From positions 806,001 through 870,000 of the forward strand of contig NZ_BSTD01000002.1 in the NCBI RefSeq assembly GCF_030269325.1: 64,000 nucleotides of DNA, in the 5' to 3' direction. Origin of the DNA: Amycolatopsis sp. NBRC 101858 (GTDB lineage Bacteria > Actinomycetota > Actinomycetes > Mycobacteriales > Pseudonocardiaceae). Made by a program: the position numbers and the translations under genes. Under the pieces are notes generated by a model. It ran no database searches, had not been told where the DNA came from, and was given only the letters and a program-made list of their open reading frames with translations. This document shows, one piece after another, positions 54,953 to 61,643 of the stretch (the first letter of the stretch is position 1; the number at the start of each line of letters is the position of its first letter).

Positions 54953-55002
54953 AAAATAAAGGGTCCTCCGGCTCCGAGGGGGAGGGAGAGCCGAAGGACC
55001 CC
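54953..55002 (-). terminator. strong intrinsic terminator with C-rich loop, possible small-RNA 3' end
   Basis: On the minus strand a stem of about 14 bp (GGGTCCTTCGGCTC with GAGCCGGAGGACCC, one mismatch) encloses the loop TCCCTCCCCCTCG and is followed by TTTATTTT. This is an unusually complete terminator for a GC-rich genome. No gene ends just upstream; the nearest minus-strand gene ends at 55147 and has its own hairpin. A short RNA initiated between about 55005 and 55075 is possible. A C-rich loop is a feature of actinobacterial 6C-type sRNAs, but only one such loop is seen here. Confidence 0.5.
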
Positions 55003-55080
55003 GTTAGTGTTAGCACATCGCCAAGCCCGTGTACACAGCTGCATACACGATCGTGTTACGCGCTTGACCGGTTCCTGACG

Positions 55081-55131
55081 CCGTGAAGGCCTTCCCGGCC
55101 GGCGCGCGGCCGGCCGGGAAGGCCTTCACGG
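55081..55131. terminator. perfect 23-bp hairpin after the Cys-rich small gene
   Basis: Arms 55081-55103 and 55109-55131 are perfectly complementary around a 5-nt GCGCG loop. The outer ends read CCGTGAAGGCC, the same start as the hairpin at 15020-15080. It lies 16 bp after the minus-strand gene at 55147-55356 and is likely its terminator, although no T-run follows. Confidence 0.65.
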
Positions 55132-55146
55132 ATCCTGGCGGGAGGC

Positions 55147-55356
55147 TCAGGAAGCTTGGTACAGCCGGGGTTTTCCCGGTTCGGCCGCGCAGCCGCACCC
55201 GCGGCCGAGGGCCTGGCAGTCGACGATCAGCGCGTGCCGGACGCGGTCACCGTCCCCGCAGGCCGGTTCGGTGCACTCGGCGAATCCGCCTTCCGGGTGC
55301 ACCACCAGCGTGCCGTGGCAGTGATCGATCCCCGCGCCACAAGAAGCGCACTCCAT
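55147..55356 (-). CDS. small Cys/His-rich protein, probable metal-binding
   Basis: A 69-residue protein beginning MECASCGAGIDHCHGTLVVHPEGGF and continuing ECTEPACGDGDRVRHALIVDC and GRGCGCAAEP. It has eight or nine cysteines and several histidines, arranged as C-x-x-C and C-H/C pairs that look like zinc-ribbon ligands. GGCGGAG lies before the ATG. No named family is recognised. It is separated from Ku by 116 bp on the same strand. Confidence 0.65.
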   Translation of the reverse strand: MECASCGAGIDHCHGTLVVHPEGGFAECTEPACGDGDRVRHALIVDCQALGRGCGCAAEPGKPRLYQAS

Positions 55357-55472
55357 GCCCGCTCCGCCTTCCCGCGTTCGTGCCCGGTGTGCTCGCACTC
55401 CTTGCCTACCACCGGAAAGCACCCGGACACGGGACCGCGACGGCGCGTGTCGGCGCGACCACCCGGACGGGA

Positions 55473-56351
55473 TCAGGCGGACTTCGGCGCCCGCTTCCGC
55501 GCGGCCGGCTTCTTCTTCGCGGCCGCCGGAGCCTCGTCCTCATCGGACTCATCCGAAGTGGACTTCGCCCCGCGGGACTTCTTCGCCGCGTCCACACTGG
55601 CCTGCAGCGCCGCCATCAGGTCGACGACGTCGGCCTTCGCGGTCACCGCCGCCGGCTTGGTCGTCTCCTCCCCCGCCACCTTGGCCTCGATCATCTCCTC
55701 GAGGGCCTCGCGGTAGTGGTCGCGGTACTTCTCCGGCTCGAACACCGGCTCGGCCAGCGAGTCGATCAGCGAGCCGGCCATGGTCAGCTCCTGCGGCCGG
55801 ATCTGCGGCGGGTCGTCGCGCAGGAAGGGGAAGTCGGGCTCGCGGACCTCGTCCGGCCACAGGATCGTCGTCATCACCAGCACGTCGGCGTGCACCCGCA
55901 GCACCGCCATGCTCTCCCGCTGCCGCACCGCGACCTTCGCGATCGCCACCTGGCTCGACTTGTGCAGCGCGTCCCGCAGCACGATGTACGGCTTCACCGC
56001 GTTCTTCTGCGGCTCCAGGTAGTACGTCCGGTCGTACTGGATCGGGTCGATCGACTCGATCGGCACGAACTCCAGGACGTCGATCGTGCGCTGCGTGGGC
56101 AGCGGCAGGTCGGCCATCTCGGTGTCGGTGATCACGACCATCTCGCCGTCGGGCAGCTCGTAGCCCTTGGCGATCTCGGCGTAGGGCACCTCCGCGCCGT
56201 CGATCGTGCAGAACCGCTTGTACTGGATGCGGCCGCCGTCGGCCTCGTGCACCTGCCGGAGCGAGACGTTCTTGTTCTCGGTGGCCGCGTACAGCTGGAT
56301 CGGAATGGACACCAGCCCGAACGAGACCGAGCCTTTCCACATCGCCCGCAT
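55473..56351 (-). CDS. ku: non-homologous end-joining protein Ku
   Basis: The 292-residue protein has the bacterial Ku core: MRAMWKGSVSFGLVSIPIQLYAATENKNVSLRQVHEADGGRIQYKRFC, EFVPIESIDPIQYDRTYYLEPQKNAVKPYIVLRDALH, and WPDEVREPDFPFL. It ends with an acidic stretch and a Lys/Ala/Arg tail (AAAKKKPAARKRAPKSA), a DNA-binding extension seen in actinobacterial Ku. It binds double-strand breaks and recruits LigD. No ligase gene is adjacent within the window. Confidence 0.95.
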   Translation of the reverse strand: MRAMWKGSVSFGLVSIPIQLYAATENKNVSLRQVHEADGGRIQYKRFCTIDGAEVPYAEIAKGYELPDGEMVVITDTEMADLPLPTQRTIDVLEFVPIESIDPIQYDRTYYLEPQKNAVKPYIVLRDALHKSSQVAIAKVAVRQRESMAVLRVHADVLVMTTILWPDEVREPDFPFLRDDPPQIRPQELTMAGSLIDSLAEPVFEPEKYRDHYREALEEMIEAKVAGEETTKPAAVTAKADVVDLMAALQASVDAAKKSRGAKSTSDESDEDEAPAAAKKKPAARKRAPKSA

Positions 56352-56446
56352 GCCGCGTACCTCCGATAGACCACCCAGTCGACTTCACGCTACGTGACAA
56401 CCGTAGCCCGAATCGTCCTCCGGCGACAGTCCGGCCCGTGCTCGAT

Positions 56447-57673
56447 CTAGACCTCTGCCAGGTATTTCTCCCAGAGTGCCGGATCCATGAACCAGTGCCG
56501 GAAGTCCGTCGGATCGGTGAAACCGTTCGCGAACCGCCGCGCGACCGCCGGATTCTGACCGGCCACGCCGAGGATCTGGAGCACGTGCGGGGGCGGCGGC
56601 TGGAGCAGCGCGTTCGTCCATTCGGTGACGTGCCGGGCGTACTCCCAGTAGCGCTCGAACGTCGCCGCCATCCACTCCGCGTCGAACGGCCGCTCGCCGC
56701 GCTCGACGATCGCGTCGAGGTAGGTCGCGGCGCAGTGGCTCGCGTTGTTCGAGCCCTGGCCGGTGATCGGGTCGTTCGCCACGACGACGTCGGCCATGCC
56801 CAGCACGGTCGCCCCGCCGGGCAGGGTGCCGACCGGGTTGCGGACCACCGGTGTGTAGCCGCCGGCCAGGGTGGCCTTCGCGTCGGTGAGCTCGGCGTCG
56901 CGGCTGCGCTCGTACTCCCACGGCACGAACTGCTTCATCAGGTCGAGGATCCGCGCGAAGTGCTCGGCCGGGCCCGGCCGGTCGTCGAAGCAGTCCAGCG
57001 GCCCGCCGGGCACGCCTTCGAAGAAGAGGATGTCGCAGTTCCCGCTCAGCGTGTACGCGGGGATCATGAACAGCTCGCCGACCCCGGGGACGATGTTGAA
57101 CCGCACCGCCATCTTGTCCGGGTGCTCCGGCCGCGGGCGCACGCCGTGGGCGTAGGCCAGCGACAGCGCGCGCATCGGCTTCGTGTACGGCGACCGTTCG
57201 GGCACGCGGTCGAACAGCTGGACCAGCTCGCCCTTGCCGGCCGAGATGATCACCAGGTCGTAGAGGCGGGCCAAGGCGTCCAGTTCGGACGTCATCACCC
57301 CGTGGATGACGAGCTTGCCGCCGCGGTCCTCGAACAGCTCGAGCCAGCCGGCCATCTTCACCCGCTGGTCGACCGACTGCGCGATGTGGTCCAGCTCGGC
57401 GAACCAGTCGAGCGCGCGCCCGCCGTCCGGCGCGGCCACGGACACGCCGAGGCCCTCGACGTTCACCGTGTCGGCTTCCCACTGGTCGATGCCGAGATCC
57501 CGCTCGTGCTGCAGCGCGTCGTGGAACATGCACTGCGTCGACATCACCCGCCCGTTCCGGATCTCCTCCGGCGTCCGCGCGGACATCACCGTGACGTCGA
57601 AGTCCTCGGCCAGCAGCCCGAGGGCCAGCTGCAGCCCGGACTGCCCGGCGCCGACGATCAGGACCTTGCGCAT
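56447..57673 (-). CDS. StyA-like styrene/indole monooxygenase family FAD oxygenase
   Basis: The 408-residue protein has the N-terminal GAGQSGLQLALGLL FAD motif (about 8-21) and the StyA family segments VMSTQCMFHDALQHERDLGIDQW, IISAGKGELVQLFDRVPERSPY, and VANDPITGQGSNNASH. These enzymes take reduced FAD from a separate reductase (StyB) and epoxidise styrene or indole. No reductase is nearby. It lies 34 bp downstream of the conservon GTPase gene on the same strand, in the place where some conservons carry a P450 gene, and may be a conservon-linked oxygenase. Confidence 0.82.
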   Translation of the reverse strand: MRKVLIVGAGQSGLQLALGLLAEDFDVTVMSARTPEEIRNGRVMSTQCMFHDALQHERDLGIDQWEADTVNVEGLGVSVAAPDGGRALDWFAELDHIAQSVDQRVKMAGWLELFEDRGGKLVIHGVMTSELDALARLYDLVIISAGKGELVQLFDRVPERSPYTKPMRALSLAYAHGVRPRPEHPDKMAVRFNIVPGVGELFMIPAYTLSGNCDILFFEGVPGGPLDCFDDRPGPAEHFARILDLMKQFVPWEYERSRDAELTDAKATLAGGYTPVVRNPVGTLPGGATVLGMADVVVANDPITGQGSNNASHCAATYLDAIVERGERPFDAEWMAATFERYWEYARHVTEWTNALLQPPPPHVLQILGVAGQNPAVARRFANGFTDPTDFRHWFMDPALWEKYLAEV

Positions 57674-57707
57674 GAAGCTCTTCTCTCCTCGTTCCGGCGT
57701 GCGGGGA

Positions 57708-58328
57708 TCAGGCGTGCGGGGTGGCGCCGGCCAGCTCGCGCGGGCCGGACAGCACGGCGAGCGACAGCGTGTGGCCGACCAGCTCGGTCAGGGTGGCGAT
57801 CGTCGAGGCGCGGTCGCGGGCGTCGCAGGTGACCAGCGGGACGGCGGGGTCCAGCGCGAGTGCGTCGCGGACCTCGTCGAGGTCGTGCACGGGCATGCCC
57901 TCGAACTGGTTGACCGCGACGACGAACGGCAGCTCCGAGTCGTTCTCGAAGTAGTCGATCGCCGCGAACGACTCGTCGATCCGGCTGGTGTCGACCAGCA
58001 CGACCGCGCCGAGCGCACCCCGGCTCAAGTCGTCCCAGAGGAACCAGAACCGCGCCTGGCCGGGCGTGCCGAACAGGTACAGCAGCAGGTCCGGGCGCAG
58101 CGTGATGCGGCCGAAGTCCATCGCGACGGTCGTGGTCGACTTGCCGCCGGGCGGGATGTCGTCGACCCCTTCGCCGGCCTCGGTCATCCACGCCTCGTTG
58201 CTCATCGGGGGCACTTCCGACACCGACCCGACGAACGTGGTCTTGCCGACACCGAAGCCCCCGGCGACGACGATCTTCGCGGAGATCGTCAGCAGTTCGC
58301 CCTCAGGCGGGGAGCCGCTTGAGCCCAT
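57708..58328 (-). CDS. conservon small GTPase CvnD
   Basis: The protein of about 206 residues begins at ATG 58328 (MGSSGSPPEGELLTISAKIVVAGGFGVGKTTFV). Walker A is G23-x-x-x-x-G-K-T30, the G3 motif is LFGTPGQ (84-91) and the G4 position reads N140-Q-F-E143 instead of N-K-x-D, as is usual for this MglA-like/CvnD family. It is encoded after cvnC with a 26-bp overlap and should act as the switch protein of the membrane-proximal CvnA-D complex. Confidence 0.92.
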   Translation of the reverse strand: MGSSGSPPEGELLTISAKIVVAGGFGVGKTTFVGSVSEVPPMSNEAWMTEAGEGVDDIPPGGKSTTTVAMDFGRITLRPDLLLYLFGTPGQARFWFLWDDLSRGALGAVVLVDTSRIDESFAAIDYFENDSELPFVVAVNQFEGMPVHDLDEVRDALALDPAVPLVTCDARDRASTIATLTELVGHTLSLAVLSGPRELAGATPHA

Positions 58329-58773
58329 CAAGGATCCTCTCGAGCACGTTGGTGTCGTGGTGGTAGGCGTGCGCCGTGGGGTGGACGAACACCGCGCCCT
58401 GGGACGCGAGGTCGCCGATGAGCACCCGCACCACGCCCAGCGGCAGGTCCAGCCCGACCGACAGCTCGGCGATCGAGCACCGCGCCCGGGCGCGTTCGTA
58501 GAGCGAGCGCGACTCGGGCATCAGCGTGCCGCTGAGCGCCGGGTCGTACTGCGGGACCGAGACCAGCGTCTCCACCAGCAACTGGTGGCGGGTGCTGGTG
58601 CGACCACCGGTGAGCGCGTACGCCCGGATCCGGCGGCTGCGCCGCGGCAAGGCGGTGCCCGAATTGGACACTGTGGACACGGCAATCACATCCTCGTGCT
58701 GACCGGGGCTCCGCCCCGAGCCGGGGGCATCGCCACCCGGACCCCCGAAAGGCTCGTCGGGCATGTCGATCAC
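58303..58773 (-). CDS. conservon DUF742 protein CvnC
   Basis: The protein of about 156 residues has the DUF742 domain after residue 45: IRAYALTGGRTSTRHQLLVETLV, ARCSIAELSVGLDLPLGVVRVLIGDLASQGAVFVH. The start is GTG 58773, which overlaps the cvnB stop in a GTGA quartet, or ATG 58764 three codons later. Residues about 8-24 (FGGPGGDAPGSGRSPG) come from a 46-bp palindromic GC-rich element that also occurs in cvnA in another frame. Confidence 0.88.
   Translation of the reverse strand: MIDMPDEPFGGPGGDAPGSGRSPGQHEDVIAVSTVSNSGTALPRRSRRIRAYALTGGRTSTRHQLLVETLVSVPQYDPALSGTLMPESRSLYERARARCSIAELSVGLDLPLGVVRVLIGDLASQGAVFVHPTAHAYHHDTNVLERILDGLKRLPA
58704..58749. repeat. palindromic GC-rich repeat element inside cvnC
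   Basis: The element starts CGGGGCTCCGCCCCGAGCC and ends CCCGGACCCCCGAA. It contains two nested inverted repeats (GGGGCTCCGCCCC, and GGGGGC with its partner in CCCCCGAA). It matches the unit repeated in cvnA at about 44 of 46 positions and is read here as protein in a different frame. Confidence 0.8.
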
Positions 58774-59207
58774 ACCCGCGGGCGGCGCGCGGTGAGCACC
58801 TGGCGCAGTTCCGCACGCACCTCGGGGGTGAGCGCGTGGCCGGCGTTGGTGATGAACTGGGTCATCTCGTAGGCGACCACCTTCATGTCCGCCTCGCCCG
58901 AGGTCAGCACGGCGAGCCCGGCGCCGGAACCGATGCCCATGAACAGGAAGTAGCCGTGGGTGAGCCGGATGATGATCTGCTCGCAGGCGCCCTTCCCGAA
59001 CAGCGCCGCGCTGTTGCCGGCCAGCGAAAGCAGGCCGCTGGCGATCGCCGCGAGCTGTTCGGCCTCGGCCTCGCCGACCGAGTCGGACGCGGTGAGGGGG
59101 AAGCCGTCCACGCTCATGATCAGCGCGTGGCTGACGCCGTGGACCTTGCGCACGAAGTCGTCGAGCAGCCAGGCGAAGTTCGCCGGGGCCGGGTGGGGGG
59201 CGCTCAC
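58770..59207 (-). CDS. conservon Roadblock/LC7 protein CvnB
   Basis: A 145-residue protein of the Roadblock/LC7 family: NFAWLLDDFVRKVHGVSHALIMSVDGFPLTAS, EQLAAIASGLLSLAG and FLFMGIGSGAGLAVLTS. The start at GTG 59207 follows GGAGG and overlaps the cvnA stop in a GTGA quartet. A frame open further upstream reads out of phase through cvnA. It should couple the kinase-like CvnA to the GTPase CvnD. Confidence 0.92.
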   Translation of the reverse strand: MSAPHPAPANFAWLLDDFVRKVHGVSHALIMSVDGFPLTASDSVGEAEAEQLAAIASGLLSLAGNSAALFGKGACEQIIIRLTHGYFLFMGIGSGAGLAVLTSGEADMKVVAYEMTQFITNAGHALTPEVRAELRQVLTARRPRV

Positions 59208-60628
59208 GAAGCGGTTCCTCCGGGCGTCTCGTCCTGCTGGGACCGGTTGTTCTCGGCGAGCGCGGCCCGCTCGCCGTCGGCGAAGGCGCCGAGATCGGCG
59301 AGCAGCCGGTCGTGCCCGGCACCCGGCGAAGCCGGGGCCGGCGGGGGCGGCGGCTCGGGCGCGGCACCGCGGATGCTGCCGGGCACCCGGCGCGGCAGGC
59401 CGTTGGCGGTGGTCCCGCCGGTCTGCTCGACCGGCCGCCGGCGGGGGGTGGGCTTGCGCGGGATCGCGGTGACCGGCTCTTCGTGCGGGAAGGTGCCCGG
59501 GCGGCGGCGCGGGAGCCCGCCGGCGGTGACCGGTTCGCCGGTCGCGGCCTCGACCGGCTCCGCCGTGACAGCGCCACGCGGGGCTCCGCCCCGAGCCGGG
59601 GGCTTCGCCGCCCGGTCCCCCGAACCGACGACAGCGCCACCCGGGGCTCCGCCCCGAGCCGGGGGCTTCGCCACCCGGTCCCCCGAACCGACGACAGCGC
59701 CACCCGGGGCTCCGCCCCGAGCCGGGGGCTTCGCCACCCGGTCCCCCGAACCGACGACGGTGCGGGTGCCCGACCACGCGTTCTCGGCGAGCTCGGTGAC
59801 GATGCCGGTCGGCAGCAGCACCGTGGCCACGGTGCCGTGCGGGCTGCGCCGGTCCAGGCGCACGGTGACGCCGTGGCGGGCGGCGAGCCGGGACACCACC
59901 GCGAGCCCCATGTGGCGGGCCGCGGCGTCGTCGAGCTCACCGCCGGCGGCCAGCCGCGCGTTGAGACCGTCGACGCGGTCGGCGGGGATGCCGATGCCCT
60001 CGTCCTCGATCCGGACGAGCACGCTGCCCTGCTCGGTCAGGTGCGCGCTGACGTTCACCGGCGAGCTCGGCGACGACTGGTTGGCGGCGTTGTCGAACAG
60101 CTCCGCGAGCACCCGGCCCAGGTCCTCCGCGGCGAAGCCGACGACGCCGAGGTTCACGACCCGGCCGATGGTGATCCGGGCGTAGTGGTCGATCGAGGAC
60201 ATCGCCGCGCGCATGACGTCGAGCAGCGAGGTCGCGCGGGCGGCGTCGTCGGCGGTCTCCTGGCCGGCCAGCACGCGCAGGTTCTCGGCGTTGCGCCGCA
60301 GCCGCGTCGCGAGGTGGTCGAGCTGGTAGAGCTCGGCGAGGCGGTGGTGGTCCTCCTCCCCCGCCTCCAGCTCTTCGAGCCGGGCGAGCAGCTGGTCGAG
60401 GAGGTTGAGGTCACGCAGGGCGACGCTGGCGCAGATCTCGGCCAGCACGGCGTCGTCCGCCGGTGCTTCGGGCACCACCACGGGCGCCAGCTGCGTGAGC
60501 GCGGGCCCGGCCGCGGGCGCGTACCCGGGATGCTTCGGGGGCGCGGTGAGGAACTGCGCGGCGGCGACCCGCGAGCGGTCCAGCAGGACGCGTGATCGAT
60601 CCAGGAGTTCCCGGGCCCGGCTGGCCAT
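59204..60628 (-). CDS. conservon histidine kinase-like protein CvnA (soluble form)
   Basis: The 474-residue protein has an N-terminal helical region (about 60-150) with the H-box-like QLDHLATRLRRNAENLRVL and an HATPase domain: N-box AELFDNAANQSSP, G1 DEGIGI and G2 RHMGLAVV (about 180-280). No membrane helices or sensor domain are present, so this is a short, cytosolic form of CvnA. The C-terminal half is a disordered Pro/Gly/Arg-rich tail holding three copies of a 21-residue repeat (VVGSGDRVAKPPARGGAPGG) that derives from a 63-bp DNA repeat. It leads the cvnA-B-C-D operon. Confidence 0.9.
   Translation of the reverse strand: MASRARELLDRSRVLLDRSRVAAAQFLTAPPKHPGYAPAAGPALTQLAPVVVPEAPADDAVLAEICASVALRDLNLLDQLLARLEELEAGEEDHHRLAELYQLDHLATRLRRNAENLRVLAGQETADDAARATSLLDVMRAAMSSIDHYARITIGRVVNLGVVGFAAEDLGRVLAELFDNAANQSSPSSPVNVSAHLTEQGSVLVRIEDEGIGIPADRVDGLNARLAAGGELDDAAARHMGLAVVSRLAARHGVTVRLDRRSPHGTVATVLLPTGIVTELAENAWSGTRTVVGSGDRVAKPPARGGAPGGAVVGSGDRVAKPPARGGAPGGAVVGSGDRAAKPPARGGAPRGAVTAEPVEAATGEPVTAGGLPRRRPGTFPHEEPVTAIPRKPTPRRRPVEQTGGTTANGLPRRVPGSIRGAAPEPPPPPAPASPGAGHDRLLADLGAFADGERAALAENNRSQQDETPGGTAS
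59568..59756. repeat. three tandem 63-bp repeats in cvnA built on a palindromic element
   Basis: Units begin at 59568, 59631 and 59694, each 63 bp long (21 codons), with only one or two differences between them. Each unit carries the palindrome GGGGCTCCGCCCC and the GGGGGCTTCGCC - CCCGGTCCCCCGAA arms. A single copy of the same core lies in cvnC at 58704-58749. Confidence 0.9.
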
Positions 60629-60825
60629 GTGGTCCCACTTCTTCCTTGCTCAGTTCGGACGCGGTGCGACGTGCCGACCCCCGGCGGCGACGACCGACAT
60701 GCAAGCAGAAAGCCTCGTGACGTGTCCACAACCCGTCCCCGCGCGATCACGTCGCGTGAGCGAGGATCAGGGGCGTCGCGCCTGGTGAGCGCAGCGGACT
60801 AGGCCATTCGGTGCATTTTTGCAAA

Positions 60826-60838
60826 TTGCGTGTCGCAA
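60826..60838. promoter_or_regulatory. inverted repeat TTGCG-TGT-CGCAA
   Basis: A perfect 5-3-5 inverted repeat about 140 bp upstream of the TetR start. Identical half-sites recur over the promoter at 60939-60953 (TTGCG-N5-CGCAA). The TetR protein encoded downstream is the obvious candidate ligand. Confidence 0.45.
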
Positions 60839-60938
60839 CAGAACGCACACGGACGCCGATACCGCAGGCAGCAAGGGCCGGCGCAGCAGAATCCGCCCCT
60901 GTCCGGTTCGCCCGGATTTTTGCGGGCCACGCACTTTT

Positions 60939-60968
60939 TTGCGTGGCGCGCAAGTTTTTCGCTACACT
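60939..60968 (+). promoter_or_regulatory. promoter of the TetR-ABC operon, apparently leaderless
   Basis: TTGCGT (60939-60944) and TACACT (60963-60968) are 18 bp apart. The -10 box ends 6 nt before the ATG at 60975, so transcription should start at or beside the A of the start codon. TTGCG and CGCAA half-sites (60939-60953) overlap the -35 box and fit autorepression. No ribosome site precedes the ATG, which supports a leaderless mRNA. Confidence 0.55.
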
Positions 60969-60974
60969 CTGTTC

Positions 60975-61643
60975 ATGCCGCCGGGGGAACCACCGAAGCT
61001 GACGCTGCGGGAACGCAAGAAGCGCGAAGCCCGCCGCGCGCTGGCGCAGGCCGCGTTGCGGCTCGCGCTGGACCGCGGGCTGGAGAACGTGCGGGTCGAG
61101 GACATCGCCACCGAGGTCGGTGTCTCGCCCCGCACATTCAACAACTACTTCTCCAGCAAGGAGCAGGCGGTCTGCTCGATGGTCGTCGACCGCCACGAGG
61201 GGATGCGCGAAGCCCTGCTCGCCCGGCCCGAGGGCGAGCCGCTCTGGGAGTCCGTGAAGCAGGCGGTGATCGAGCAATATTCGCGTGAGGGCGAGCCGGA
61301 TCGCGCGTATGTTGCGCGTATCCGGGAGCTGATGGGCCAGCTCATGCTGCGCGGCGAGTTCCTCAACGCCCACGCGGCGGTCGAACGCGTCCTCGCCGAG
61401 ACCATCGCGAAGCGGGCGGGCGGGGCGGACCACCTCCTGTGCCGGCTGATGGCCTCCACGGTGGAAAGCGCCGTCCGCGTCGCCTTCGTCAACTGGTTCA
61501 TGACCGAGGGCGAGCCGTTCCTCCCGACCCTGGAACGGCTGCTGGACGAGCTGGCCACCGGGATGCCCACCCTGACCGGCACCACCCCGCTACGACCCGG
61601 ACCGGACACCACCACCACATCACTGGGGGAACCGTTGTGCTAG
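60975..61643 (+). CDS. TetR-family regulator of the ABC exporter
   Basis: The protein of about 222 residues begins at ATG 60975 (MPPGEPPKLTLRERKKREARRALAQAALRLALDRG) with the TetR helix-turn-helix VRVEDIATEVGVSPRTFNNYFSSKEQAVCSMV (about 38-70). The C-terminal helical domain ends in a Thr-rich tail. Its stop overlaps the GTG of the ABC transporter gene by 7 bp, so regulator and transporter are coupled. It probably represses the operon until an exported compound binds. Confidence 0.9.
   Translation: MPPGEPPKLTLRERKKREARRALAQAALRLALDRGLENVRVEDIATEVGVSPRTFNNYFSSKEQAVCSMVVDRHEGMREALLARPEGEPLWESVKQAVIEQYSREGEPDRAYVARIRELMGQLMLRGEFLNAHAAVERVLAETIAKRAGGADHLLCRLMASTVESAVRVAFVNWFMTEGEPFLPTLERLLDELATGMPTLTGTTPLRPGPDTTTTSLGEPLC

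Larger units (their letters stand above)
60629..60974. other. 346-bp divergent control region between cvnA and the TetR-ABC operon
   Basis: No gene is supported. It holds the cvnA promoter side (no clear consensus found), an inverted repeat TTGCG-TGT-CGCAA at 60826-60838, T-rich tracts around 60815-60820 and 60916-60960, and the promoter of the TetR gene. Confidence 0.5.

Noticed and set aside
59568..59756. CRISPR array
   Set aside because: The three units are nearly identical tandem repeats without variable spacers and lie inside a coding region; no cas genes are present.
58303..59940. A single large protein covering cvnC and part of cvnA
   Set aside because: It is a read-through of cvnC into the wrong frame of cvnB and cvnA, kept open by GC bias and the tandem repeats.
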